A stretch of 64,000 bases of DNA from Pristionchus mayeri (GCA_036245805.1 BTRK01000006.1:4939613-5003612), one strand, 5' to 3'; counted from the first letter of the stretch, positions 36,401 to 48,409 are shown. Numbers and translations: made by a program. Notes: generated by a model not told the origin, from the letters alone.

Positions 36401-37795
36401 ACCCGCTTTCCAATTCCAATGATTTCGCGTGATCTACCCCGACTCTGATATTAGTCTCCAAGTTCCATAATTTGCTCAAAGTGTACCCCTTATCACCATC
36501 TCTTCCTAGTAATTCCTTGAATAGAAATGGCGCCGCGAATAAGGCAAAGAACAGAATGGCGCGAATGTTGCCCCCTCATTATAGGCACATAAATCTGCGA
36601 GTGAGACCAGTAGAGTAACATTACTCAACCTGCTCGCATTTTCCAGAAATTTAATTTGCGCGCCGCTGATACAGAGAACAGGGTGACTTGTGCCCACTCA
36701 TTGCCTGATTTAGAAGCAATTTGTTGCGTTCCTGGCACCGAGTAATCCCTCGTTTCAGATGAGTTTAAAGTATTGCTTCCCGGTCAGAGAGAAAGCGCGA
36801 GATTCCGTACAGATAGATCGAAAAAGCGCTGAATAAGGAGATAGAGGGAGACAGAGCGCAGCCACTATTTCCGTTAACCCACTAACGCTAGTAATTCATG
36901 CAATAACTACCGATTGCGAACACTCCCCTACATTTCAGATAGATCGAAAAAAAGCAAACTGAACTGAGCGAGAGCGAGAGACGCTAATTTTGATCCCCAT
37001 TAGCGCTAGTAATGACTCCCTCTAACCGAACACCCTCGCACATTTCTAACACCTTCACACATTAGAGCGAGAGAGCACTGGAAATTAGGAGAGCGTACAT
37101 TATCAAATCGTTTCTGCATGTACTTTACTAATTCGACCACGCATTCCGTTACACCCTCACTCTCTATCTTCAATCAGAAAGTAAAATGTGAATACCGAGA
37201 GGATCAGAGGCATCTAATTCCGTTGATATTAGCTTTTCCGATTCGTACCATGGCTGCTCATTTCATGCCCTCTCTCACAATTCAGAAAGGGCGAGAGAGC
37301 ATTGGAAATGGAGAGAGCATCTCTGATCCCGTCGCTACAAGCGCAAATCGGTTAAGACTCTCTTCATTTCTCCTGCTCTCTCGCTATTCTGACAGATTGA
37401 GAGCTCTTGAAACAAGGATACTCAGAGACCACTAATCCCGTTGGCACATCGGTCTCTTGCCTCTTCATTTCTAGTACTCACTAGGCAGATAGAGATATGA
37501 AATATTGAGACAGAGAGAGAGAGACGGAGAGGGTAAGGGACCGCTAATTACGTTGCTACACCCTCGCTCGCCTCGTTGCCCTTCTTACTGATTCCGCGAC
37601 GTTGAGCGTGACACAAAGAAACGCTTTCTCTTCCCCTTTCCGCCTCTTAGTTTTCACGTTTCTGTCGTTTTCCTGCCCACCCATTTTGTAAGAATTTTCG
37701 GGTATTTTCGTCACAATAGCACAGTTGTATCAATGGTCGTTTGTTTCGTTTCCTTCCGCCTCCACCGCCTCCATTTCGGGGCTGCAGAAACTCAT
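36401..37795. other. Intergenic, GAGAG-rich, no gene recognised
   Basis: Many short AGAGAGAGC and CTCTCTCGC tracts resembling eroded hairpin elements. The frame at 37118-37435 lies across such tracts and looks like chance. Confidence 0.45.
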
Positions 37796-38868
37796 TCGGC
37801 TTGTTTAATCTGTCAGAAATGTGCGAGAAAAGTTGCGTAAAAAGTTCGCGAACTTCTGATTCTCCCCATTTCGCATGCTCTCTCTCTTTCTCTAACCAGG
37901 TCGTTGAAAAGTTCACGAACTTTTCGACGAACTATGTTCGAAAATCATTCTTTTCTTTTGTTTTACTTATTTTTATAAACTTTTTTTGCTTTTAACTTAT
38001 GACTTCTTATAATGACAACCTTCCCTTAGCTGGAATAGCTTCAGAATACAGCGTAGTGAAAGTAAACAGGGTTGGAGTATTTTTTTCGAAAATGGGTCAC
38101 CACTTTCCCCACCCTGTAATGTCAAGCTATTCCATCAGAGGGAAGGTTGTTCTTATAAGCAGTCATAAGTTGAAAGCAAAAATAATTGATAAAAATAAGA
38201 AAAACAAAAGAAAAGTACGAATTTCGAACATAGTTCGTCGAAAAGTTCGTGAACTTTTCAAGGAGCTGCGTGAAAAGTTAGAGAAAGGCGAGAGAGCACG
38301 CGTTGTCGAGAGAGGGAAAAGGAAGTAAACAATCACTGCTTCCTTTTCCCTCTCTCAAGAATGCGTGCTCTCTCGCCTTTCTCTAACTTTTCACGCAGCT
38401 CCTTGAAAAGTTCGTTAAAAACCGGCATTAATTCGTTCGAAATTCGTACTTTTCTTTTGTTTTACTTATTTTTATCAATTATTTTTGCTCTTAACTTATG
38501 ACTGCGTATAAGAACAACCTTCCCTCTGATGGAATAGCTTGACATTACAGGGTGGGGAAAGTGGTGACCCATTTTCGAAAAAAATACTCCAACCCTGTTT
38601 ACTTTCACTACGTTGTATTCTGAAGCTATTCCAGCTAAGGGAAGGTTGTCATTATAAGAAATCATAAGTTAAAAGCAAAAATAGTTTATAAAAGTAAGTA
38701 AAACAAAAGAAAAGTATGATTTTCGAACACAGTTCGTCGAAAAGTTCGTGAACTTTTCATCGACCTGGTTAGAGAAAGAGAGAGAGCATGCGAAATGGAG
38801 AGAATCAGAAGTTCGCGAACTTTTTACGCAACTTTTTCTCGCACATTTCTGACAGATTAAACAGGCCG
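37796..38868. repeat. 1.07-kb long palindrome (GAAAAGTTCG family)
   Basis: Arms run from CGGCTTGTTTAATCTGTCAG at the left to the complement ending GATTAAACAGGCCG, and meet at a centre near 38335 (TTCCTTTTCCCTCTCTC against GAGAGAGGGAAAAGGAAG). Both arms contain ACAACCTTCCC...GGAATAGCT and AAGTTCGCGAACTT-type sub-palindromes. The opposed 109- and 67-codon frames at 37999-38328 and 38462-38665 encode the same peptide because they are the two arms. CCGCCTCCA-rich sequence flanks both sides. Confidence 0.85.
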
Positions 38869-39229
38869 ATTGTTTCCGCCTCCATCGCTTCCTCCCGCCT
38901 CCACCCTTTGACGACTCTTGACATCTTTAAAATTGTTCGAAATGCTTCCATGTATTGTCGAACTTGGTGCTAGAATGTTGACGTTGAGGCAAGGAGCGTA
39001 TTGATTCACTAGTATTGAACTTTATTCGCATTTGCCAGCGTTCTGTGGAATTTCTCTCGATGCAGCAACTTATTTGCGATCCAGAGTAGTCAGTACTGTT
39101 ACCTTGTGTCCAGATTCCAGTTCAAATGTACGAATTAGCATGATTGATTTGTACTTTCTGTTTTGCCCGCGCAATCGTTAGCGAGATTGAGAGCAGATCT
39201 AGTGCGTGAAAATAAGAGAAATATTCGAA

Positions 39230-39335
39230 AATAAGCGACGCACCGAGTATTCTCTGGCTCTCCTCAATATGCGTGCTCTCTCGCCTGTTAGACAGTGCGA
39301 GATAGCAGGCAATATCGAGAGAGTCAGACGAAAAC
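39230..39335. repeat. Eroded hairpin MITE (TCTGACTCTCTC family)
   Basis: CTCTGGCTCTCCTCAATATG ... GCAGGCAATATCGAGAGAG with GAGTCAGACGA at the right, an imperfect copy of the family whose best members are at 45006 and 54135. Confidence 0.5.
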
Positions 39336-39614
39336 GCACCGAGTGAACTAGGGATGGCTCAGGAAGAACTGACTCTCTTGACTCTTCATACTCGATAAAC
39401 GGTCAGCCTGGCAAAAGAGTACTCATAATAAGGAGGAGATTTTTGTGAAGCCATTCCTACTGTGAACTCTGTGAAAATCCTCTTATAAAGCTTATAATAT
39501 GATCTGGAATAACAGTCAGGCTCCCAGATAGAGAGACAAGATCTCGGATAGAGAAGCCCTTTCCCGCTTCGGCTTATTCCTTATTTGGTCTCGGGACTCC
39601 ACCTTCTCTCCCCT

Positions 39615-40130
39615 CTCATTCCACATTCCAGTCAATGATATTAGTCGGGAACGCAGATTTCGATTGCATTTGCTGATATTTCTGGCTTTGTGGAATTGAC
39701 ATCTCTCGCACGTCCTGGTTTCTTCTAAGGCATACAGTATGGATAATAAAGAGGATTATGCAAGCTTTTAAAGATTCAGCGTCGATACGCAGGGGTGCAG
39801 CCATCGTAAAACGCCTTTTTGTCATCAATGTTTGAACCAGCACTTTTTACTCGTCATTTACTTATCTCCCCTCATTCTGCAACGATATTAGTCGGGAACT
39901 CCGGTTGCATTTTCTGATATTTCTTGCTCCTTGGAACTATTCCTTCCGACAGACACTGTCTTTCGTACTTCTAATGTTTTGTAAACATTGCTTTAGCGCT
40001 TTTTTACTTGTCACTTTCTTCTCTCGGCTCATTCCGCAAACGATATTAGCCGTGAACGCTGTTATCGGCGATGGAATGCGTTTCGCTTACTTCTTGATTG
40101 CATTTTCTTACATTTCTATTTATTACGTAG
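39615..40130. repeat. Three degenerate tandem units with ACGATATTAGTCGGGAAC
   Basis: The line GATATTAGTCGGGAACGCAG ... GCATTTGCTGATATTTCT at about 39636-39685 recurs at 39879-39930 and, more diverged, at 40034-40110. No coding role. Confidence 0.6.
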
Positions 40131-40920
40131 CCTGATTTATTACCAAGTCACGGAATTCAACAGTGAGTAGGTGAGAAATTGTTCATATTTTGAATTGCTA
40201 GTTTTTCTTCAAATCGTCCTGGCAATAATAGTGAGACGAAGTTGGATGTTATTGCATTGTTTAGCATTTTTACCAAACTTGTTTACCATTTTTTGTTAAA
40301 CAAACTGAACAGACAGGATTTTAGGTAAAACGCAGTCAGATACTGTTGTTGTTGTTTTGGTTTTAGCACTCCTTTCGCATTTCGCTTCCCTCTAATTCGA
40401 AATCAACAGTAACTGTCGCATTTAGCTAAAATTTCACTGTTTGACGCACATCATGTTTTCGGATAATAACTATTTAGTAACGATTTTTAAAATGGTTGGG
40501 AAAAATTTAGTACTATTCTTTACGTGATAATATCAAGTGGGAGTCAGTGGCACTTTTTGTCCGTGTGAATTAGCGCATGTTTCGTGTTACTGAGAGTAAG
40601 AATTTGTTTCATTTTCCCACACCATTTCATTGAATGTTTCGTGGACATTACGTTCCGCACCGTGTTCATATTTACTAGTGTTTGAAAAAAGATACCACGC
40701 TCTCTTCATTCAATGCACTCTCGCATGAAGATACATTGACATAATTTCGCGATCTGTAAAGTTTACCTATTTTCGATTTATCGAGGTTCACATGTGTTAC
40801 TAATCACTCACCTGAAGTCACGAAGTCAAGATCAGTTCCGGAAAACTGTCCGTGACTTCCGGGATTTATTATTTTTAAAAACATTTTCCCACACCAAGTT
40901 CTCTTCTTCCGAGTAATGAT

Positions 40921-40996
40921 CTGACTCTCTCCAAACCATACGCTTTCTCGCCTGTAAGAGAGGCGAGAGAGCGTACAAACTGAAGAGAGTTAGACG
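40921..40996. repeat. Hairpin MITE (TCTGACTCTCTC family)
   Basis: CTGACTCTCTCCAAACCATA at the left pairs with GTACAAACTGAAGAGAGTTA at the right around a CCTGTAAGAGAGG loop. Diverged copy. Confidence 0.65.
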
Positions 40997-41616
40997 ATTC
41001 CACGTCGATTGTGTTCCGTGAATTCGTGCTTTTCTATGTTTTCGTCATAGATAAGGCGCAATTAGTTCCAGGTGCTAATCGCGAAGGCTCGAAAAGACCG
41101 CGTAGAAAAGGGATTAGCAAATGGTGACCAGCGCACGTTCCCAAAATACGCTGTATGCTTATTTTTATCCTGGGGGCAAAGCCCGAGCCGATGCATCATC
41201 TATTAGTGAATGAGTCACGGCCGTTCTGTGGTATTGTTTATCCGTAGAACGAGAGAGAAGGGAGAGAGAAGTGCTGAGAGACACGGACATACGTTTTGAC
41301 CGGCGCATATTCCCTAAATACTCGCGCAATGCCCATCCTTTCGACTACATCAGTGATTCCTCATAATTTCTATCCTTCTTTTGGCAATTCTCACTTTTCA
41401 GTGGAACCTCAGTGATAATACGAGAAAAGAAGAGATCATGCCCATTTCTCACACTCTGTTTTCTGAGCTGTAGGATTAACCACAATGATCATGGACCAGG
41501 GAAAGCAACCATAGGGTTCAAAATGCTTGAGATTCCACAGCGAAAATTAGAAAGCCGAACTTCACAAGCATTTAGGCAATCTCTCACGGCTTAATCCACC
41601 CGGTGTTCCATCTAAT

Positions 41617-41832
41617 GCTGAGTTCGATACACGATACCACGCTCACTTCATTCTAATACTCGCGAGCGGTCGAGGAGCGAGAGAGTATGCAGAATGAAAA
41701 GGTCGTGGAACATCGGAATTAGAGCTCGTAATTCGGGCCTTCGTCTCTTCCTTTTACACGCTCTCTCGACCGGTCGAATGGCGAGAGAGTGTGGAGAATG
41801 AAGAGACCGTGGTTTCGTTTCTCGAACTCTAA
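41617..41832. repeat. Two adjacent copies of the TAGAGTTCG hairpin MITE
   Basis: 41617-41728 pairs GAGTTCGATACACGATACCA with CGTGGAACATCGGAATTAGA. 41740-41832 keeps CGACCGGTCGAATGGCGAGA and the right end CGTTTCTCGAACTCTA but a shortened left arm. The complete copy of this family is at 51361-51472. Confidence 0.65.
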
Positions 41833-42830
41833 TCGGAATCTAGTGTAATCCCTCAAATATTCATCCTACTCTTGAATTTGTATGCGCATCTCATAGTTTC
41901 CTCCCTCGCAACACATTTCTCCATTGTTCAAACATCGGGCACGCGACACCTTCTCTCCTTTTCAGCCTCGCTCTTTTTTCACACGCCCTAGGGGAGGCTG
42001 AGCGAGAGACTATGGGAAATGGAGAGGGGGGGGGAGAGGGAGACCGGACCAGAGCTCATGTGTAGTTTCCAATTACGCCTACTTGCTACAATTTCATGAC
42101 TCGCACCATTTGTTCTTGGTAGGTTGGAGAGGCAAGAGAGTTTGAAAAATGGGAGAGACAGAGAAAGCGACCAATCCCCACTCTCACCTCTAGAAGCCAG
42201 AATTGTCTCGTTGTGTTGCTATTTTCGCGCGAGCGTAACCATGTTTGACGCTTGTACGCACAGCCTCTTCACTCGACATAGGTTGTAGTAGGGCAGAGAG
42301 ACAGAGTGGTAAAAGTCGAGAGAATTACGCACCTCGAAAGCACAGCTTATGCTCGAGCTAAATCTGTGGACCGTAAAGAGCGTTCATTCGTTTTCTGATC
42401 ATCAAAGAAGAATGCCAACATGGATGGACTGTAAAGTTCGACTCTAAGCTTAGAAATACCAATTCTTAAGATCAATTCCACAGTACCCTAATGAGCGCCC
42501 TAAATTCACTATGAACAACTGTTCAACTGCGTTATAAAGTTGTGATCGTAGAGAACATAGTTTTGGAATCGTGTTTTGGGGATTCATCTACAATTTTATA
42601 CTTCTACAATTGTATACTTCCTTGTTGGCAACTGGGGAGTAATGGAGCTGCGGAGGCGGAAAATTTCGCAATAATTTGTGTCGCCGTCTCTTCATTCTGC
42701 ACAATCTCTAAGCTTGTCGAGCGCGAACGACTTCCTTTTGCATGTCTTTTGTTACTCAGGAGCGACTCGCGAGCTAAATTTGGAAGAGCCATCACACAAA
42801 TCTCCGCACTGTGCCGCCTAGTCTCCGAGA

Positions 42831-42916
42831 AATCGTCTGACTCTCTCCTTTTCTTATGCTCTCTCGCTTTCTCTGACCTGCTAGAGAACGCGCAATTTGA
42901 AGAGAGTCAGACCGTT
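42831..42916. repeat. Hairpin MITE (TCTGACTCTCTC family)
   Basis: AATCGTCTGACTCTCTCC at the left and GAAGAGAGTCAGACCGTT at the right bracket a GCTCTCTCGC-type stem. Imperfect copy. It lies inside the chance 174-codon frame at 42542-43066. Confidence 0.6.
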
Positions 42917-44349
42917 ACTCCAGCCTCCAGTAGGGATGACTTCCCTGGCTCTCCTTGTTCCTCGTACTCACTCGTAGCCGTGATCGGCGAGAGAGCACGC
43001 GGAATGAAGATAGTATTTCTCTGCGGGACCATCCCCTCAGTCTCCAGGGGATACTTGCTGTCGTAACGATTCTTGACGTGCAGTATGCCTAATTTCGCCT
43101 ACAATGCCTCCTCGGAGAGGGACTCTTCCCCTTCTTGGAAGACAGTATTTGCGTAGGGCTTTCTTTCTGCACACCTCTTTGCGTTAACCTTTCGCTGAAA
43201 ACAAGTCACTTTCGGAATTCTTTATTTTGAAAGTCTCGCGAACACAGTTGCTCTTCCATTCGAGAACATCGTTCGTTCCTTGAAAGAGTGTGGGTGTATG
43301 GATGAGTATTCCCGACATTTTGTGAAGAGCGTTCGGACTGAGGATACTTGAGTTCCTCTAGGAAAAGCTCCCACGTTCGTCATGATCCAGTCCGTGCATG
43401 ACTCTCGTTACATATAGTACTCTCTCACTCCTTCTAACATGTGCGATAGCATGTTAGAAGGGAATAGAGTTCCTCCATTCCCGAGTTCTCGTCTCTAGGG
43501 AGAACAGCGAAAGTTCACACGCGGCATCGTTTGTTGCTGTTTGATACTCGCAATTGTCCATGCTATCTCGCCATGTCTGGCAGGCTAGACAGTGTGCAAA
43601 TTGAAGAGAGCGCGAGTGGGAAGTGTTGCTGGCGATAATTTCTGCCTTCCTTTTTTGCCGCCGCTGCAGCCCACCTACCCACTCATTGCGACGCACTTTA
43701 GGATAATGATAGGGTTTCAGAAACGGAACCTTTTTTTTCTGTCGCGAACACTACACTCTAGGCAGTGAACCCGGCACTCCCTTCTCAATTTGTACCCGGT
43801 GGAGTATTGTAAAGGAAGTATTAATTTACACCTACAATTTTCGGCATTACTAACCACGGCGTTGTCATTAGAGTTCGAGAAGCGATACTGCAAAATCTCG
43901 TTTGTCGAAATTGTATGATTTGAGCGTAGTAGTATGTACCCGATCTCCAATCCACGTAGCACTATGATCGTTCTTTCCACTTTCCCATACCCACGTCAGG
44001 AATATTGGAGACGTGATAGGTGGTGAGAGCTGTGCCGTTCTCATTCCACACCTTCATTCGCATTCCGTCACACATCTTGCTTTAGCCATCTTTCTTTGAA
44101 TTCAGGCTACTTTCTCAAACAAATTTTGTGTATAAGATTAGTCGCTGCGTCCTTCTGCGAATGTTAGGCGCCCCCTGAAGCTCTCTATTCGGCACACCTT
44201 CATGCGCATACCGTCACACATCTTGGTTCACTAGTAATTTTTTGTTTATACTTAGAATATCATTGTATGGATCATTATTTGGTGTGTTGATCATGGAATT
44301 GCCTAATTGCCGTTTCTATGCATAGTTTCAGTCTCATTAGCTCCTAGAA

Positions 44350-44440
44350 CCGGAAATTTTTTGTATCATTTTCAGATATGTGTCATGTGCGATCTATAGG
44401 TAATCATATCTGAAAATGATACAAATATTTTCCAATAAGA
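44350..44440. repeat. Diverged copy of the TAGGGTTCCGG MITE core
   Basis: TATCATTTTCAGATATGTGT, then CATGTGCGATCTATAG and the complementary right arm ATCTGAAAATGATACAAA match the centre of the elements at 45316 and 46848. The terminal TAGGGTTCCGG is eroded here. Confidence 0.6.
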
Positions 44441-44496
44441 GGACCCTATTGAGCATTCAAGTCTTCCCGTCTTCAACATGCTTCTGCAGCGTCAAC

Positions 44497-44609
44497 TAGA
44501 GTTCGACAAACGATACCACGTTCTCTTCATTCTACACACTCTCTAGATCGGTCGATCGGCGAGAGAGAGTGTAGAATGAAGAGAACGTGGCATCGTTTCT
44601 CGAACTCTA
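44497..44609. repeat. Hairpin MITE (TAGAGTTCG family), 113 bp
   Basis: A near-perfect inverted repeat from TAGAGTTCGACAAACGATAC to its complement ending CGAACTCTA, with TTCATTCTACACACTCTCT in the stem. The flanks no longer show a matching 8-bp duplication, so this copy is probably old or was moved. Confidence 0.8.
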
Positions 44610-45005
44610 TCGCCACCCCACTTGTGCAACTAACCGAACACATTCTCACTCCCATGCTGTTAACACTCCTTCCGTTTCCCAGAATGTGCTTGTTTTTGAC
44701 TTTCTGCAGCAGCTATTCTGGAAATTGTGTGCAAGTATTTCCGTTCCCTTTCCCTATTTTCCGAAGCATTTTATCAGCCATGCAGCTATGAAGGTGAATT
44801 CTCCACCGGTAAGTTAATTGAAATGGCATTTCAGCTGCTATACTGAGAGTATCCTTTAGAAAGAGAGCGAAAGGTTGTGCGGAGTGAAAGCCCTATCATA
44901 TAGAGGGAGAAATTTCAGAATGGATTCAAAACAACAAAAAAAATGTTTTTACAAATTGGAGTAGTAGTGCGAATCAAGAGAATCAAGAGGTCAATGGGAA
45001 CTAAA

Positions 45006-45098
45006 GAGCAATCGTCTGACTCTCTTCAGTTTGCACGCTCTCTCGCCGATCAGAGAGACGAGAGAGCGTGCAAACTGAAGAGAGTCAGACGATTGCTC
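45006..45098. repeat. Hairpin MITE (GAGCAATCG family), 8-bp target duplication
   Basis: A 93-bp near-perfect hairpin: GAGCAATCGTCTGACTCTCT at one end and its complement at the other, with a CGATCAGAGAGACG loop. GAACTAAA flanks both sides (44998-45005 and 45099-45106). An 8-bp duplication is the hAT pattern. Confidence 0.85.
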
Positions 45099-45279
45099 GA
45101 ACTAAACGCAAGAGATTAAATGCTACTTTGTTTTTGCAAGTCTACGAGCGATAATGCGTCACTTTTTGCAACCCGAAAACTAGTAAATCAGCGTCAGAAA
45201 ATGTCTCTCTCGGGCATTTAAAAGATCTAGAGCAATAACTACGCTCATTATGTTCACGTTTCTAGAAACTGGAATTCGG

Positions 45280-45525
45280 AAACGATATAAAGGTCTCTTC
45301 ATTCTACGTCCTATCTAGGGTTCCGGAGTTGGGCGTAATTGGGCATTTTTTTAATCATTTTCGGATATGTCTCATGTGCGTTATATATGCATACTATATA
45401 TTGTACATGAAACACATCCGAAAATGATTAAAAAAAAAGGCACAATTACGCCCAATTCCGGAACCCTAGTCCTATCTCGACGGGTCGTGGTGAGAGAGTG
45501 CATAGAATGAAGAGACCGTAGTTTT
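45280..45525. repeat. TAGAGTTCG-family hairpin interrupted by another MITE
   Basis: AATTCGGAAACGATATAAAG and GTCTCTTCATTCTAC at the left, and AGAATGAAGAGACCGTAG at the right, are the two arms of this family. They are separated by the 153-bp element at 45316-45468. Confidence 0.7.
45316..45468. repeat. hAT-like MITE (TAGGGTTCCGG family), 8-bp duplication, nested
   Basis: A 153-bp hairpin with ends TAGGGTTCCGGAGTTGGGCG and CCCAATTCCGGAACCCTA. GTCCTATC occurs on both sides (45308-45315 and 45469-45476). The core reads AATCATTTTCGGATATGT and its complement. It is inserted inside an older hairpin of a different family. Confidence 0.88.
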
Positions 45526-46537
45526 TTCTATAAAAACTATCTACTACAGCTCAATCTTATTTTACTACCTTGATCTACGCTAGAGTCAATAAAGGCTCTA
45601 AACGAGGAACATCTTATTCTGCTTACCGATTGTATCACGTATTTTAAAAAAAACTTTAAAACAATAAACTATCCCGATGTTCCCCCGCTAATACTGAATC
45701 AGAGATAGTGCGACTGAGTGAAGTTTAATGTGCGCAGACCGTTCTATTCCTATGTTGTTCTATCAGTCGTAGTGCATGGAGGATAAACAAGGTGAATGTC
45801 ATTAGAAGTTCGCCGTTCACAAATCTTATCTGAATTCCACACTCATTCTCTCCTTCTTCGACTGTAGTTCGTCATTCGCGTCACCGATTCTTCATTATGC
45901 ACATTCTGTCGAAGTTGCGAGACAGTACATAGCATAAATTCACCGTGGTATTGTTTCTCGAACTGTACAATCAACACGTTATATAGCAAACCTTCTGTCC
46001 AGAATTTTGTAGATACTACCCAAACCTTTGTCTGGTCTGATGCTCTCACTCCTCCTCTTCATCCCTGGATACTGCTGAATTAGCATAGCCGTTGCCTCAC
46101 GTTTCCCTACGATTCCCCACACCTCTCTCCCGTTCTCCATTTCCTCGAATGTTTCCCATTTTTCCGCCTCGAGACTCGCGATTCGCGACCAAATGCCATT
46201 TGCGCGCGCATTGATCTACGCTTTGAAACAGAAGGAGATGTCTTCTCTGGACTCTGCGATATCTCTAATTGGGCATTCAGGGCGAGATTATGTATGAAAT
46301 TGAGAGAGGAAGAGATACAGAGAGGAGAGAGATAACGTGAAATAAAGAGAGTACGGGGAGGAGGTGTGGGAAAACGGCGGCGGCGCACCTCTCCCTCCCT
46401 TTCCCGCATACAATTCTCCGCTACTAACACCTTCGCCTTACACACCTTTGAAAGCCAGGCGCCTTGCCTTTCTCGTTCGCGAATTTTGTATAGAAAAATT
46501 ATGATTAGTCGCTGCGTCCTTCTGCGAGAGATTCTAT

Positions 46538-46612
46538 GTCTGACTCTCTCGAATCCGCCTGCTCTCTCGCATTCTCTGTCTGGCGAGAGAGCGTGAGATA
46601 TGGAGAGAGTCT
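46538..46612. repeat. Hairpin MITE (TCTGACTCTCTC family)
   Basis: TCTGACTCTCTCGAATCCGC and GCGTGAGATATGGAGAGAGT form the arms. It sits directly after an ATTAGTCGCTGCGTCCTTCT line (46503). Imperfect copy. Confidence 0.6.
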
Positions 46613-46847
46613 CTCCCCAGATTCCGAGAAGAAAATGCAGCCGGCCTACAAATGAAAGCAAAATATAGAGGCACGAGATCGTATCAGGGGAGCTATTAGA
46701 TGTTGACAGAGAGTATTTTTATCGTTTGATTTTCGAAAACACTATATGGTATTTTGATGAAATGTTGAAGGCGCAAATGCTTCTTTCTTCTGGGGAATGC
46801 GATGAACTTCATCGGGGCAACTAGAGATTGATGCACAAGCTCTGTTC

Positions 46848-46998
46848 TAGGGTTCCGGAATTGGGCGTAATTAGGCATTTTTTGAATCATTTTCGGATAT
46901 GTTTCATGTGCGCTCTATATGTATAATATATATTGTACATGAAACATATCCGAAAATGATTAAAAACATGCCCAATTACCCCCAATTCCGGAACCCTA
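46848..46998. repeat. hAT-like MITE (TAGGGTTCCGG family), 8-bp duplication
   Basis: A 151-bp hairpin, TAGGGTTCCGGAATTGGGCG to AATTCCGGAACCCTA, flanked by CTCTGTTC at 46840-46847 and 46999-47006. Nearly identical to the copy at 45316. Confidence 0.88.
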
Positions 46999-47136
46999 CT
47001 CTGTTCACTCATTTTCTCTGAACGGTTAGGTCGCTGGGAGAGTGTGTAGAAGGAAGAGGGTCATGTCTTACTAAGCCATTCCTACTATGAAGCACTTCAA
47101 ACAGCACTTTATCCTCCTTCTCATCTCCCTTATGAG

Positions 47137-47221
47137 GAGCAATCGTCTGACTCTCTTCAGTTTGCACGCTCTCTCGCCGGTCAGAGAGACGATAGAGCGT
47201 GCAAACTGAAGAGAGTCAGAC
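47137..47221. repeat. Hairpin MITE (GAGCAATCG family), right end clipped
   Basis: Left end GAGCAATCGTCTGACTCTCT is intact; the right arm stops at GAGAGTCAGAC. The 15-bp CATCTCCCTTATGAG lies on both sides (about 47122-47136 and 47222-47236), longer than the usual 8-bp duplication. Confidence 0.7.
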
Positions 47222-48409
47222 CATCTCCCTTATGAGGGAATGCGCTTCGTTCGTTTCCGAGCCGTTGCTTCCGAGTGCGCAGTTATCACTTATTCACGCT
47301 CCAGCGCCCTCTGAGTCTTTCTATTCGTTTGGCAGACTCTTATGGGGGTAACGGTCTGACTCGCTTCTGAACTGCGAAATAAACAACTAAAAAGAGAGTC
47401 GAGCAATTGCTCCTATTGTGCCGCTGAATCATCGGTCTGATCGGTTTGAGAAAACGGTAAAAGCAAATACTTCGTCCTAAGCCATTTCTACGGCCTGATT
47501 AATTTCCTCTATTTTTTGTCGCTACTTGCATCCAAGCGTTCGTTTGCTACTTGCTATCAGTCATCCCTCCTCCTCCTCCTTTTCCTCCATCTTTATCCCG
47601 TAATCAGTAGCAGAATCCTAGCGGAGAAGCGTCTGGCATTCGACTAGATTATCCCCCCCCCGCTCACCACGGGAAGTATTGAGCAAGCGAACACATTTTG
47701 GCCAAATTAGTGTTCAGGCTAGGGCGGATTTTGAAAATTTTGAGGGCTTCGAAGCTTCCGGGCATTACAGAGCCTCAACTTGGTAGATGAGTTCGAAATT
47801 CGGTTAGCGCTCTTCATTTCACATTATTTCTCAATCTCGACCGGTGAAGCTGCGAGAGAGTGCAGAGAATGAAGAGATTGTGTTTTTTCATGAACTCTAC
47901 TTGATAGCCCAACTTCTCTCTGCTAATCATCCAGACTATTCAACTTGGTCTGACCGTCTGAGGACGACAAATCAGGATGACTTCAGAAGCGATTACTGTC
48001 AAAATTCTGAATACTGTCTTACCTGCCTGGCAAATGAGAGGGATAGTATAATAACGAGTATTGCGTCGAAATCTGTAGCGAGAAGCCGGAGAGGACTTAC
48101 ATGATATTGATGTTGTTTCTCGGAATTCTCACATAGAAAGCGCACCGTTTTGACGTCAATTTACTTGTTTACGCAAGTATCTCGTTTGTGATTTTGATTT
48201 CCGCGAATGTGTTTCATTATCATCATAAAGTATGATGTTTCTGAGCCGCTATGCTTCGGTCCTCGCCCGCTCCAAAAACAACTAATTTTCTGGCCATTAC
48301 GTGTTACGTGGAAAGAGAGATCAAACAATTGAAAGCCTCCACACTTCCCCCTCCCTATTGACTCCTACTCCTGGAAGTAATAAAGAGTAGGCGAGAGGCT
48401 CTATCCGAG

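Larger units (their letters stand above)
40131..48409. other. Gene-free, hairpin-rich intergenic region
   Basis: Apart from the listed hairpin elements I see no exon series. Frames at 42542-43066 (+, 174 codons) and 46107-46661 (-, 184 codons) run through hairpins and CT/GA-rich DNA, have no ATG context or domain, and look like chance. Short GGGGGGGGG (42028) and CCCCCCCCC (47649) runs occur. Confidence 0.5.

Noticed and set aside
37999..38665. Two opposed frames with the same N-terminal peptide
   Set aside because: They are the two arms of the 1.07-kb palindrome, not two genes.
42542..43066. 174-codon plus-strand frame
   Set aside because: Runs straight through a hairpin MITE at 42831-42916; no domain and no splice or start context.
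46107..46661. 184-codon minus-strand frame
   Set aside because: Arg/Ser-rich translation of GA/CT-rich and hairpin DNA; no family resemblance.
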